A stretch of DNA of 64,000 nt from Paragordius varius (lineage: Eukaryota; Nematomorpha). Under the pieces are notes generated by a model, which was given only the letters and a program-made list of their open reading frames with translations, had not been told where the DNA came from and ran no database searches. Within the stretch, counting starts at the first letter, position 1, and each line of letters opens with the position of its first letter. Shown piece after piece: positions 53,309 to 64,000 of the stretch. The DNA is taken from the NCBI GenBank assembly GCA_964247055.1, contig OZ176059.1:2728001-2792000 (forward strand). Reading direction: 5' to 3'. Both the position numbers and the translations under genes were made by a program.

Positions 53309-56300
53309 ATGGACAATTGGGAACACTGGGATTCCATATTAGGATCTCCCAAATTTGTGACAGCTCCTATGGTGGATATGAGCGAATTGCCGTTTAGGTA
53401 TTTTAAATGTTATTAATTTTAAAACCAATATAGTAGCGTTTAAATTTTTAAGTATCTTCAGTTAAGACTCTAAAATTAAAAAAATAATTTTAATACATAA
53501 ATATAAATGCATAATGTATTTTATTATGTGGAAAAAACAAATTTCTGTTTGTGTTTGAAATATTAAATATTATCCCGTCAAACTGGGCAAGCAAACTATA
53601 TTTTTTAATATCCTGCTGAAATTAGTTGAAAGTTAAAAGTGAACAAAAGCGCTTTTTAACGTCTTTTTTGATTACTATAGCATAAAAGACATTTTCACCG
53701 TAAATTAGTATATGATTACTATTGGAATGTTTAATTAATTCAGAACAAACATAATATTTTAGAAGTATGCAAATTTATAAAATAATGCTTCTTATAATTA
53801 GAATTTTAATGCAAGTATAACATGATCATAATCCTAAAAAATATTCGGTGGAAATTTAGATTTTTTTAGATTTTTATATGCAATATTAAAGTCATAGCTT
53901 TGGTAGTCTTCTATTTGAATATTTGAGTATTTGGGTAGTCAACTATTCTTAAAAGTAAGGTAGTTTACCCTTAAACAATTAGAATCACTCTTAAATAAAT
54001 TATGGGTTTTTTTAAAATTAAAAATTACCTATATCAATATATATATTTTTAAAAAATAAAATTTTGTTTTAATTTAAAAAATACTGAAAAATAAACTATC
54101 ATCATATATCTTATACTAATAATGTATTAGATCAAAAACACATAATTTATTTTTAGGGTGAATTGGAATTGTTCAAGGGTGAAATTGAATTGTTCGAGGG
54201 TGAATTCGAATTGTTTGAGGGTGAATTCGAATTGTTCGAGGGGAATTTGAATAGTTCAATGGTGAATTTGAATTGTTCGGGGGTAAATTCGAATTGTTCG
54301 AGGGTGAATTTGAACTGGAAATGGTAAAATATATTTTATTTCAATTATTTTCATATTTAATGAAATATTGGTTTATTAAAAGAAAATACATTTATTTTAA
54401 TGTTTACTATGTTAGAATGCTAACTCGGAAATATGGTTCAAATTTATGCTTTACTCCCATGTATCATTCCGCTCGTTTTGCTCGAGAACCCAAATATCGA
54501 AAAGATTTTACCACAAATCAACAAGATTCACCCCTTATTGTTCAGGTTCTAATAATTTTTTTTAAATTAAAAGTTTCTTTATTTAATAACTAAGTTTGGG
54601 TAAAAATTAAAATGAATTTTTTCTATATATTCCTACCTAGTTTTGTTCCAACAATGCCAATGATTTTACACTGGCCGCTTCACAAATTACTGAACAAGAG
54701 TGTGACGGTATAGATCTCAATTTGGGTTGTCCGCAAAAAATTGCAAAACGCGGTAAAAATCATTAAATATTTTAATTCTAAATACAATAAAATTAAAATT
54801 TATAAATATAAAGGAAACCATATTTTTTGATCGTTAATATTTAGACATATACACATATATATATATATATAAAACTTGAATAATTACAATTTTGAAATGT
54901 TTAATAGAGAGTATTGACATAACTCTCTTCATTATTTTACAATCCAAAACGATAGATAATATATTGATGAAATATCAAATTTAGAAATATGATTTCCTTT
55001 GTCAATTACCATAACATAAAAATTAGTAGAATTCATCAATCTTATTATGTACCATGGACATTTTATCTCTACCCATAATAATCATTTTCAAATTTACCCT
55101 TGAACATTAAATTTATTTTAGCCTAACGTTTTGAGTTTCGAATTCACTCTAAAGGATTTGTTAAAATTTTCCAATCCCATTACCCTTAAACATTTCGATA
55201 TTATAAAGTCGATTCCGACTAACTGCAACATTGAAAATATAACTCTTCATTCACTGCGATTACCGGATCTGGTATTTAGATCGGATAATGTGATTGGTTG
55301 GTTTCTTTGAGGATGTTATCCATCCAACGAGTTAATTTTCTTCCTCTTTTATTACGAGCACCACTCACTTTTCCCAGCATTAGTGACTTATCAAGTGAGT
55401 TTTGGCTCTCATAATGTGCCTGACAAAGGAGAGTTTTTGCCGTATTAAGCTGCCTAGGAGTGACATTTCTGGGTTAATTTTATTAGAATGGTGGTGTTTA
55501 AAACTTTGTCTGTCCATTTTATTTGGAGAAGTTTCCTCCAAACCTATAATTCGAAAGAATTTATTTGACGTTCGTCATATTTTTTTCAGTGTCCAGCTTT
55601 CCTTCCCCCCATACATGAATGTGGGGAAAACTGTAGCTTTGATTAATCTGATTTTGGTTTTTTTAGTTTAATGTCATGATGTGACGTCCAAATCTTGTTA
55701 TATTTGAATGTGACTGCTTTAGCGATAGCAATTCTTCGCTTTATTTCTGGCGTAGAGTTGTTGACATTGTTAATAATGCTACCTAAGTACGTGCAACTGT
55801 TTACTGTTTCAATCTGATTACCATTGAGGATTATTGAATTAGTTGATTTGCATAACTTTTGTTTTTTTAAAGTTATATTTAAACCGAATTTACTTCTTTC
55901 ATTTGTAAACACTTGCAAGGCTTGCGATAATGTGTCTACACTGTCTGCGAATAAGACTGTGTCATCCGCGTAATAAGCGGATGTAAGTAAGTTTCCACCT
56001 ACGTTAATGCCATAAGTTTCTTATTATGCATTCGAGGTATGCGTTAAAGAGAATTGGGGATAAAACGCATTCTTGGAGTAAGCCTAATTGCACCTTACAT
56101 GAATCAGTTATACCGTGAGGTGTAGATACTACAGCCGTGGAATTTAAATAAATTTAGAATATGACGTTGGTTAGATGGGTTGATACTCCAAGTTGTTTTA
56201 GGGATGTTGTTAAATTTGAAAGATTATAATAATGGGTTTTGAGGGGTTGTTTGTATGCAGATTGCAATTATACGTTCATTGATTGGATTAAAAATGTCAG

Positions 56301-59300
56301 ATTTTATTATTATACCGACACCGTTGTATTTTAACATAAGTTATGGCCAGAGTAATACATTATATGATTGTCGAAATCTAAAGTACCGACGGTAGAGGCA
56401 ATGCGTGATTCTGAAATGTCTTATTCGCAGACAGCTGTAGACATATTAGTATCGCAAGTTTTTCAAGTGTTTCCAACTGAATGCAATAAATTTGGCTTAA
56501 ATATCAACTTTAAAAAAACAAAAGGTAAGCAAATCAACCCAGCTTTAACAACTAACTAATTTAATAATCCTTAACGGTAATCAGATTGAAACTGTAAATA
56601 ATTACAAATATTTGGGCAGCATTATTAATAGTGACAACAACTCTACTCCAGAAATAAAAAGGAAGAATTACCATCGCAAAAGAAGTCACATTCAATTATA
56701 ACAAGATTTGGACGTCACATCATGACCTTAAACTAAAAACCAAAAAATCAGATTAATCAAAGCAACAGTTTTCCCCACATTACTATATGGGGGGGGGGGG
56801 GGGGAAGCCGAACGCTGGAACAATCAATAAATTCTTTCGAATTATGGGTTTGGAGGAAACTTCTCCAAATAAAATGGGCAGGCAAAACGCCACTATTTTA
56901 AATAAAATTAATCCGGAAATGTCACTACTAGGCAGCAGCCTAATACGGCAAAAACTATCCTTTTTTGGCCACATTATAAGAAAGATCCTCACTTGAAAAG
57001 TCACTAATGCTGGAAAAAGTGAGTAATGCTCGTAGATGAATAACATCCTTAAAGACCGACCATTCGAACTAAACGCTAGATGTTGTTTTTGCAATGAATG
57101 GAGAAGTTATAAATGTTGCAGTTAGTCGGAATTGACTTTAAACAACAAACGCATAATATAAAATAAATCATGTGTTTTATGATTTAATGGTCTCAACGTT
57201 TCTACATACATGTAGATTATTTAGGAAAATGTTTTAAGGGAAAATATTTATTAAAGAGTATCTTTGATTGTGTTTCTAGAATAAACATGTTAAATGTTTA
57301 AAGAAGGTTAATTATGCTATATATACGTAATCAAAGGTCATTATGGTGCCTACCTCCTTAATTCAAGTCAAGACATGTGCCTTGTTTCAGACATTATAAA
57401 AATGGGCGCTCGAAATACACCCCATGCCATAAGTGCAAAAATACGCATATTCAAGGATGATTACCATAAAACGTTTCAATATGCCCGGATGTTGATTGAT
57501 TCTGGTTGCAAAGTAGTTTGCGAATTATTATAATTTGAATTTTTTATTTGGTTTGTTTTGTTTGAAACAACAGGGATGCAGGGATGTGTCCAACATAAAT
57601 GGCTTGGCGGGCCGAATTCGAATTAATATATATGGGGGCTAAATATTTTATTACTAGATTTCAAACATTCTGCATATATATATATATATAAATGATACTT
57701 ATTTTAACAATTGTCATTGCTAAATTTGGATAGAAAATATTGATCTTGCTTACTCTTTTGTAAATGACAATTATTTCCAATTTATTTTTGACATTTTTCG
57801 AAAGTTTCAAATTTTTTTGAAGGGCCGCGCATGTCCTAAACGTTTCCAGTTACAATTGTCTTTGATTATGTATCCCTGTTTTTTTAAAAACCCATATTAG
57901 GCAAAGGTTTTCAGTTGAGATGTGTTGGAAAAGATTTTTTTCGAAAAAATGGTTTTGTTTCCATTTTGTTGATTTTAACACAGCTTACTAATTGTTTTTA
58001 TTTTATGTGGAAATTTAAAAAATATATGTTAAATGGTAAAATTTCATTGCTAATATGTTAGATTCCTCCTCCAAAATTTTAAAACAATTTTTTTTGATGA
58101 TATAAATATGAAAACGATATAAAATAGGTTAACATTATATTGGAAAATAAATTTACAAATTTTATATTTTTGGCTTGGTTTTGTTTTGAGAGGTAATTAT
58201 TTAATTTTTTAGACGTGATATTATATATAGAGATTTTGTAACATCTAGAATATTACAAAAAAATAAATAAGATTACGGCTAAATTAAATAAAGATCAACC
58301 GTAAATTTATCAAAATTTATGATTAAACATTTTATATTATTTTGACTTTACATATAGTTTTTAACTATTCATGCACGTGATTTGGACCAAAAGGGTCCCA
58401 ACACCGGTCTCGCTGATTGGTCCATTATTCAACGCCTTAAGCAGGAACCAACCATAAGCGTCCCAATCATAGCTAATGGTAATGTGATAACACGTGAGGA
58501 TGCAATCACGTGTCTCGAAACCACGTGTGCTGATGCCGTCATGAGCGCCGGTTATTAAATTGTCTTAAACTTTTTCGTTTTAAACAGTAAAGTAATAAAA
58601 AAGAAATTAACAAATTTTAATTTTTTAATTATCGATAAATATAATATATGCTCTTTTAGAAATGTATCTTTTTATGGTTAATAATTATAGAGTAACATGT
58701 ATACAAAAACAATCAATGCTAATTTGCTATTTTCCCTCATTTTAACCAGAATGTGGATTTAATTTAAAACTATTTTTTATACACCATAAGCTAGATATAT
58801 GGTTTTTGAAGCTTTTCATGATTTTTTTATTTCTAAACAAATTATTTTTGAATTTTCCTTTATATAATATTTGTTTAGAAGCTATATTACAAAACCCGGC
58901 TCTTTTTAACACTACTACGTCCTCGTCAGCAATTACTGTTTGGCAAATGGCTCAACAATTTTTGCAACTTTGTGAGACATATCCCATACCTATCAATCAC
59001 ATTAGAGCACATTTGTTTAAAATATTTCATTTATGGTAAGTTTTTTTCTCCTTTAGTTTGAATGTCGGTTCCAATTTATATTTTTTAAGAAAATAACGGT
59101 TTTGTTTTTATTTCTAAAGGAAAAGAATTTAATTTTAAGTCCAAAGAATTTTTTTGCAAATTTTGGTATCTTTGTAAAATTTATAGATACCTTAATATTG
59201 ATACATTGTCAATAAATAGCTAAAAATATATGTTACAGCATCTTAATGCGTGTTAATTCAGAAAAAACTTACTTTTAGTCTATTTTTTCATTGCAAAATA

Positions 59301-60263
59301 GAAAAAATATAAAAAATCAGGTTAACTCGTTTTAAAATTGAAAAAAAAAATAAATTTAAAAATTAATTAAATATTGTTTGTTCCATGTTTTCGATTCTAA
59401 AACGGTTTCGAGATCAATTCCTAGCTAATATCCTTTTAAATCATTAATTTGCCAGTTATATATACAATAAAAATTCAAATTACACGGAGTAAAAATATAT
59501 GGACAAATATTTTCTTTTAAAAAAACCATATTTTTAAAATTCATATTTAAAAATTACTGATGGGTTTGGATTGGAATCAGATATGTTTGTTAATACACTC
59601 ATTTGATGTAATCAGGTATTTTATGTAGGAAATGGTTTGAAAAGGTAGGGCTGTATTTTATAAAAAATATTGCTTTTTATTTTTACGTTTTGTCAGTATA
59701 ATTTCAATTTTTACTGTATATATATTTATATAAATATGTATATATCATTTTTAATTCAAATTTATCCTTTAACAATTCTATTCCCTCACAAATTATATGT
59801 TTTGTAAGATTAAAATTTACCTATATTTTTATATATTTTTGAAAAATGAAATTAGGTTTGAAATTAAAACAATATTGAAAAAAGAATAAACTATGCCATA
59901 AAGATATATTTCATATTAATAATGAGTTATATTAGCCTCCGAAAACACATAATTTATTTTTAGTGTGAATTTGAATTGTTAAAGGGTGAATTTGAATTGT
60001 TCAAGGGTGAATTTGATTGTTCAAGGGTGAATTTGAATTGTTCAAGGGTGTATTTGAACTGTAAATGGTATATGTATAGTTTACCTTTATTACCTCTTAC
60101 ACGAGAACTGTTATGCCAAGCAAATTCAATCTCCGATTTCCATCATTTAATTTTAACGCTAAAATCCGCGTTTGAACCGATATCCTGTGATTTGGATTTT
60201 GTTAGAATTAATTTTATTAACCATATTGATGTCATTGGTGTAACCCTAGAAGTAATATTTTAG
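53309..60263 (+). CDS. DUS1L: DUS1-type tRNA-dihydrouridine synthase, 3' end uncertain
   Basis: Exons: 53309-53397, 54416-54545, 54641-54752, 57337-57512, 58358-58550, 58879-59035 and 60080 to at least 60251; phases agree. The protein starts MDNWEHWDSILGSPK and has [58 protein letters not shown] (the family's active-site Cys in LGCP), AKIRIFKDDYHKTFQYARML, TIHARDLDQKGPNTG, IANGNVITREDA, VMSAEAILQNPALF and NHIRAHLFKIFH. DUS1 uses FMN and NADPH to reduce uridine in the D loop of tRNAs, at U16/U17 in yeast. Exon 7 is less conserved (LPLLPLTRELLCQANSISDF). If it reads to TAG at 60261 the protein has 346 aa, well short of human DUS1L, and lacks the Cys-rich end. If the donor at 60252 is used, the gene goes on, possibly beyond the LINE downstream. 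The start is the first ATG after an in-frame TGA. Confidence 0.85.
53970..54327. repeat. Family A element, copy 8, right arm expanded to eight units (DUS1 intron 1)
   Basis: The left arm is short (ttacccttaaacaattagaa). The right arm has eight 21-bp units between 54156 and 54327, with gaattc and gaattt variants alternating. It ends 88 bp before exon 2. The expanded arm makes an artefactual open frame of repeated EFELFEG. Confidence 0.75.
55200..56345 (-). mobile_element. 5'-truncated RTE LINE remnant (DUS1 intron 3)
   Basis: Minus-strand segments encode pieces of an RTE polyprotein: FGLNITLKKQKL, ILNGNQIETVNSCTYLGSII, STPEIKRRIAIAKAV, NKIWTSHHDI, and further down homologues of LLGSLIGQNLSFF and RGRKLTRWIDN. 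Frames are interrupted at several places, so it is dead. Its 3' end (tcgattccgactaactgcaa on the plus strand) is shared with the remnants at 15645 and 57140. It is opposed head-to-head to the next copy. Confidence 0.75.
56346..57140 (+). mobile_element. Second RTE remnant, head-to-head with the first
   Basis: The plus strand reads KFGLNINFKKTKG, then LNGNQIETVNNYKYLGSI and STPEIKRK, then NKFFRIMGLEETSPNKMG and MSLLGSSLIRQKLSFFGHII, in changing frames, ending with aatgttgcagttagtcgga. It is the same subfamily as 55200-56345. A G run lies at about 56790-56803. It is dead and 5'-truncated. Confidence 0.75.
57570..57880. repeat. Possible hAT-derived MITE in DUS1 intron 4
   Basis: The left side reads gcagggatgtgtccaac and ggcttggcgggccgaat; the right side reads gaagggccgcgcatgtccta. 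Similar gggccg words occur in the repeats at 4060-4870. Ends are not clean and no target duplication was found. Confidence 0.3.
59742..60072. repeat. Family A element, copy 9 (7 bp before DUS1 exon 7)
   Basis: It starts atatcatttttaattcaaat and ends actgtaaatggtat. The right arm has five 21-bp units. The acceptor of exon 7 (tatgtatag) begins where the element ends. Confidence 0.75.
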
Positions 60264-60427
60264 ATTTTTGATGTATTATAATAATAATTTATTGATGGGG
60301 AATTAATCTATCTTATTAACATAATTATCGCGAATAAATCATTGATTGAAACTTAAAATTATCTTAGGATATAATTTAAAAGATGCTTATTTATATTTAA
60401 TTATTGATATATAGCGGATATTGAAAA

Positions 60428-63400
60428 TAATAATCATCATCATCAATCAATCATCATCAAGTCGTTGTTTGTCCAGCATGTGCCAGCTTCCAAATTCTTG
60501 AGCGAAATAGCTTGCGATCGAGACAATCGTCTTTGTTCAGTTGAGTTAAGTGTAAGTCATTGCTGAGTGTTTTTTCCCAATCATGGTATGGTCTGCCTCG
60601 TTTTAAATTGCCGTTCGGATGAAAGGATCTAATTTTGTTAATCCAACTATTTGAGCGTTCAATGTGACCCCAGTATCTGAGACGATTTGCTCTGAGAAAA
60701 GAAGACATAGGTGCGATATGAAACAGATTATGTATGCTTTTATTATTATTTGTTTTATCATTGTGATACTGATTGGTGAGGCATGAGTTGAGGATTTTTC
60801 TTTCTATGTCACATAATTTATTTTCATTAGTTTGGTTTAAGGGCCAACATTCGCTAGCATAGGTGAGGGCAGGGCGAATGGCAATCGTGTAGATTTTGCC
60901 CTTGTTTGGGTTTGAAATGTGTTTGTGTTTCATTATATACTTGAGTTGATGAAATTTGGCCCAAGCCTGATGTGACCGTGTTGTTATGGCGTTTTTAATA
61001 TTCATATCAGCTGCTATTGTGTCACCCAGGTAATTGTACTTGTTTACTATTTCGATGTTTGTAGTTGGAAGGTAGGTGGTTTGTGTGGGATTATTTGGGT
61101 TTATATCTGGTGTTGCACAAGCTTTACATATAAAATTTTCAATTCCCAATAAACTTCCTTTAATTTGTGAGCACTTTTTATGGACCCACAGCTGGCATTT
61201 AGTGCATTTGATGGAATTAAGTTTCACTTCAGAGTGACAAATGGAGCAAGGGAATTTTATTACAGGTACCGGTGAGCCTGTTATTAAAGTCTTTGTTTTA
61301 TCTGTGTTAATTTTGAGGCCAAATTTTTCTAAAGTAGATTTCCAGAGGTTATATTTATTGATAATGTCTGTTTCGCTGGTGGCTGTTAGTATTATGTCGT
61401 CAGCGTACATCATCTCAAAAGGTAAACCTGTTTTTATATTATCAGTTATTACATCCATAATGATGATAAATAGTAATGGACTGAGGATGGAGCCCTGGTG
61501 TAGTCCGACAGTTACTGGAAATTGATTGGTATCACCCACGGGAGTTCTCACGCAACTAGTGGTGTTCTCATATAGTAAGTTTATTATTCTTATTATCCAT
61601 TCCGGGATTTCTTTTTTTCGTAACGCAAATGTGATCATGGACCGCGGGATGCAGTCGAATGCACGGCTTAAATCAATAAAGATGTGATATAAGGTTTTGT
61701 TTTTGCATCTGTAATTCTCTTGTAGCCTTCTAAGAATGAATATGGCGTCAGAGGTGCTGATCCCCTGTTGGAAACCGAATTGGTTTTCGTCAATCGAGCA
61801 AAGCTGACGTATTTTCTTTTCTATAATTATTTCGAATAATTTGGTTGCGTGTTCAAGCAATTTTAATGGTCTGTAGGAGGCGCAGTTGAGCATGTCGCCT
61901 TTGTTTTTATATATTGGAATTATGACACTTTGGTTCCAGTCGTTCGGGATTTTTTCCTCCATTATAATCAGATTAAATAGCTCTGTGAAATAGGTAATTG
62001 CTTCAGGAATATTTTTGTACATTTCAGTTTTAATTTCCGTTGGACCAGATGCCTTATTGATTTTACATTTTTGCATGGCTAAGCTCACATCTTCTGCAGT
62101 AATAATTGGGGGTGGCCCAATAACTGGAGGTAAGTTTGGGATCTCGACATTTGAATGCTGGAAATTCAGTGTATTTTGCATGTATTGTGTCCATACATTT
62201 TGAATGCTAAGAGTGTCAGTAACTGTGTTGTTATTTTTATCTTTTATGGCTTTCACTACCCAAATATCTTTTTTATTATTATTAATATTTTTTAGTGTTT
62301 TAAAAACTTTTAAGTTTTTAATTTCTCCCTCAAGTTTTTTGGCCATTTCCAAACATCTTTCATTCATTTTGTCAGCTATTATTTTCTTTACTCTTTTTTT
62401 AATCATTATGTAAAAATGTTTGTCATCATCATGTTTAGAAGCTTTCCATTTCTTAAAGGCATCTCTTTTCTCATTCAATAAGGGTTTAATATCGCTTTGC
62501 CACCACCATTGAGATTTTGTTTTGGTACGTTTTCTTCCGCAGATTTTGGAAACGTTTGAGAGAAGGGTGTTTTTGAGATGCTCCCAGCCGTCATGAACGT
62601 TGTTAGGGGAATGTTTTAGTTCAGGTGTAATTTGGTTGATGTATTGATGCTTTGTTTTAGGATCATTAAGTTTTGCAACGTTAAGTTGTGGCAATTTTTT
62701 AGGGCTAGGTCGGTTCTTATTTATTATTAAAAAAGCAACTATTAGTTTATGTTGTGTATCATATTCATAAGTTTTAAAGTTGGTTATAATTTTTCTAAGT
62801 TGTTGGTTCAGCAACACAAAATCTATTTGCGATGTGTGATTTCCGCTTTTATATGTGTGGATTTGGCTAGGTTTTTTACAGAAGTGTGTGTTGCAAATCA
62901 ATAAGTTTGCGGCACTGCAGAATTCCAAGAGGGTTTCGCCCTCTTTGTTGCGAGAGCCAATACCTACTCCACCGTGTATACCTTCATAACCATCAGCGTG
63001 CATTCCAATGTGTCCATTAAAATCTCCGCCGATCAGAAGTATATCATTTGTGGGAACATTTTGTGCGATCTGATAAAGCTGATTCCAAAATTCCTGTTTG
63101 GTAGTTTCATTTTGACCCTGTTGAGGGGTATAGATGGATAGTATGTTAAGGGTGGTATTATTGAGAGCCACTCGCATTTGAATAATTCTGTCGCTGTGAC
63201 GTGTAATGTCAATTATATTATCTTTTATCTGATCGTTTATGGCTATTGCTACCCCTGATTTCCCTGATTTTCCTCCTTCATAATACAGTGTAAAACCTTC
63301 ATGTTGATAATTACCTCCGTTTTTAAAACGAGTTTCTTGTAAACAACATATGTCAAGCTTTTGTTCTTTAATCGCATTTATTATCATCCAAGCTTTTCCA

Positions 63401-63999
63401 ACAAGAGTTCCGACATTCCATGTGCCAAATTTAAAGTTATTATTTTTAATATTAAATGATTTTTTCTCCGGTAACATTTCACTTTTTCGTAGATGTATTA
63501 TTTAAAAATATAATTATTATTATTATTATGCAGTATAAAAATATATAATATAAAGTTTCAAAGACGCTTTTATAAGTAGTATTTATTTATTATTATTTCG
63601 CTGTTGAACATGGTAAAAGTAATGAGGCTTGATTTTTATAGACTATATGCCCTTATAGCCAACCTCTTAACTCGGAGGAGAGAGTACCTTATTCGCTGTA
63701 CCAGGCTAGAGAGTGTCTAAAAAGACTTCGAATCTCTCAATCCGTTTGTAGATTTAAGTCTACGGCCGAGGGAGGTGCCTTTCTGGGCTTTGGAAGCTCC
63801 CACTCCATCTTTCGTTTTAAGTACTTATATTATCGTTATTATCATCTGGCTGCTGGTTATAGCGCCCAGATAAACCCGCTTTAAAACCATGTGTGTGAAT
63901 ACAGGCATTGTGGTATTTTGTAAGAAAATGAGACAGCCAATCTCAATTCCGCCACGCCCCACACACTAGTTTTCCTCCTTGTGGATTGATGTTCGTTGA
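60428..63999 (-). mobile_element. RTE-like LINE with intact long ORF, 5' end at or past the window edge
   Basis: The 3' tail is a run of TGATGAT-type repeats (plus strand catcatcatcaatcaatcat, 60435-60462) directly after the ORF. Upstream of the ORF start at 63477 about 500 bp of less AT-rich DNA (from about 63600) looks like a LINE 5' region, for example minus-strand gcccagaaaggcacctccct. The 5' boundary is not visible. If DUS1 continues past 60251, the LINE lies antisense in its next intron. Confidence 0.8.
60457..63477 (-). CDS. LINE polyprotein: endonuclease, reverse transcriptase, PHD-like zinc cluster, 1,006 aa
   Basis: The APE endonuclease has FGTWNVGTL, LQETRFK, IYTPQQGQ, GGDFNGHIG (near 151) and SQIDFVLLNQ. 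The reverse transcriptase has ASGPTEIKTEMYK, PIYKNKGDMLNCASYRPLKL, FGFQQGISTSDAIF, FIDLSRAFDCI, VGLHQGSILSPLLF and the catalytic YADDI (near 693). Between RT and the C-terminus lies a cluster CSIC-CTKC-HKKC-CKAC (about residues 745-784) with PHD-like C4HC3 spacing and the word WVHKKCS. The end reads KLAHAGQTTT. There is a single uninterrupted frame, so this copy may be recent. Clade assignment to RTE-like is by motif style only. Confidence 0.88.
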   Translation of the reverse strand: MLPEKKSFNIKNNNFKFGTWNVGTLVGKAWMIINAIKEQKLDICCLQETRFKNGGNYQHEGFTLYYEGGKSGKSGVAIAINDQIKDNIIDITRHSDRIIQMRVALNNTTLNILSIYTPQQGQNETTKQEFWNQLYQIAQNVPTNDILLIGGDFNGHIGMHADGYEGIHGGVGIGSRNKEGETLLEFCSAANLLICNTHFCKKPSQIHTYKSGNHTSQIDFVLLNQQLRKIITNFKTYEYDTQHKLIVAFLIINKNRPSPKKLPQLNVAKLNDPKTKHQYINQITPELKHSPNNVHDGWEHLKNTLLSNVSKICGRKRTKTKSQWWWQSDIKPLLNEKRDAFKKWKASKHDDDKHFYIMIKKRVKKIIADKMNERCLEMAKKLEGEIKNLKVFKTLKNINNNKKDIWVVKAIKDKNNNTVTDTLSIQNVWTQYMQNTLNFQHSNVEIPNLPPVIGPPPIITAEDVSLAMQKCKINKASGPTEIKTEMYKNIPEAITYFTELFNLIIMEEKIPNDWNQSVIIPIYKNKGDMLNCASYRPLKLLEHATKLFEIIIEKKIRQLCSIDENQFGFQQGISTSDAIFILRRLQENYRCKNKTLYHIFIDLSRAFDCIPRSMITFALRKKEIPEWIIRIINLLYENTTSCVRTPVGDTNQFPVTVGLHQGSILSPLLFIIIMDVITDNIKTGLPFEMMYADDIILTATSETDIINKYNLWKSTLEKFGLKINTDKTKTLITGSPVPVIKFPCSICHSEVKLNSIKCTKCQLWVHKKCSQIKGSLLGIENFICKACATPDINPNNPTQTTYLPTTNIEIVNKYNYLGDTIAADMNIKNAITTRSHQAWAKFHQLKYIMKHKHISNPNKGKIYTIAIRPALTYASECWPLNQTNENKLCDIERKILNSCLTNQYHNDKTNNNKSIHNLFHIAPMSSFLRANRLRYWGHIERSNSWINKIRSFHPNGNLKRGRPYHDWEKTLSNDLHLTQLNKDDCLDRKLFRSRIWKLAHAGQTTT

Positions 64000-64000
64000 C

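Noticed and set aside
54273-54593. 106-aa ORF starting [14 protein letters not shown]
   Set aside because: It joins a repeat arm, intron sequence and DUS1 exon 2 in one frame; only the exon part is real.
1-64000. CRISPR array, bacterial operon features or prokaryotic contamination
   Set aside because: No regularly spaced short repeats of that kind; genes have spliceosomal introns and animal domain architecture.

Overview
The window is strongly AT-rich invertebrate (metazoan) DNA. It has spliced genes with GT-AG introns, many simple (AT)n tracts, two long RTE-type LINEs and a dense population of short non-autonomous repeats. The gene set (SAP30, two-box HMGB, laminin gamma, DUS1) is general to animals. 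The HMGB and laminin sequences fit a protostome, but I cannot name the phylum.

Layout. 1-5.1 kb: repeat-rich DNA with possibly the last exon of a gene entering from the left (2181-2213). 5104-5662 (-): a complete SAP30-like gene, head-to-head with 6264-7226 (+), an HMGB/DSP1-type gene. These two genes hold introns of only 24, 24 and 26 nt. 7.2-20.8 kb: no gene that I can support. It holds a hammerhead-ribozyme element nested in an older repeat, an irregular tandem array with ~310-bp periodicity, an RTE remnant and a foldback element. 20858-47360 (+): a laminin gamma gene whose 23 coding exons I could join in one frame (2,015 codons): signal peptide, LN domain, LE modules, an L4 domain, more LE modules including the nidogen-binding one, and a coiled coil ending in the typical gamma-chain Cys tail. 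Its introns carry seven copies of a 21-bp-repeat inverted-repeat element, a second hammerhead element in sense orientation (intron 9) and an almost intact antisense RTE LINE (intron 19). 48.3-50.0 kb: an inverted relative of the ~310-bp array, then a nearly perfect 236-bp palindrome. 53309 to at least 60251 (+): a DUS1-type tRNA-dihydrouridine synthase with seven recognised exons, carrying two head-to-head RTE remnants in intron 3. 60.4-64.0 kb (-): a second RTE-like LINE with a full 1,006-codon ORF and a PHD-like zinc cluster; its 5' end probably runs to or past the window edge.

How the genes relate. SAP30 (Sin3-HDAC corepressor) and HMGB (DNA bending) are nuclear and may share a promoter region. 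Laminin gamma is extracellular and DUS1 modifies tRNA. I see no operon or pathway linking the four.

The most unusual signals are (i) two complete hammerhead-ribozyme cores, each inside a different inverted-repeat element, one of them in sense in a laminin intron; (ii) 24-26-nt introns in two neighbouring conserved genes; and (iii) a palindromic repeat family whose copies lie mostly within 90 bp of exon edges. All exon structures come from reading homology and splice signals by eye; no transcript data were used.
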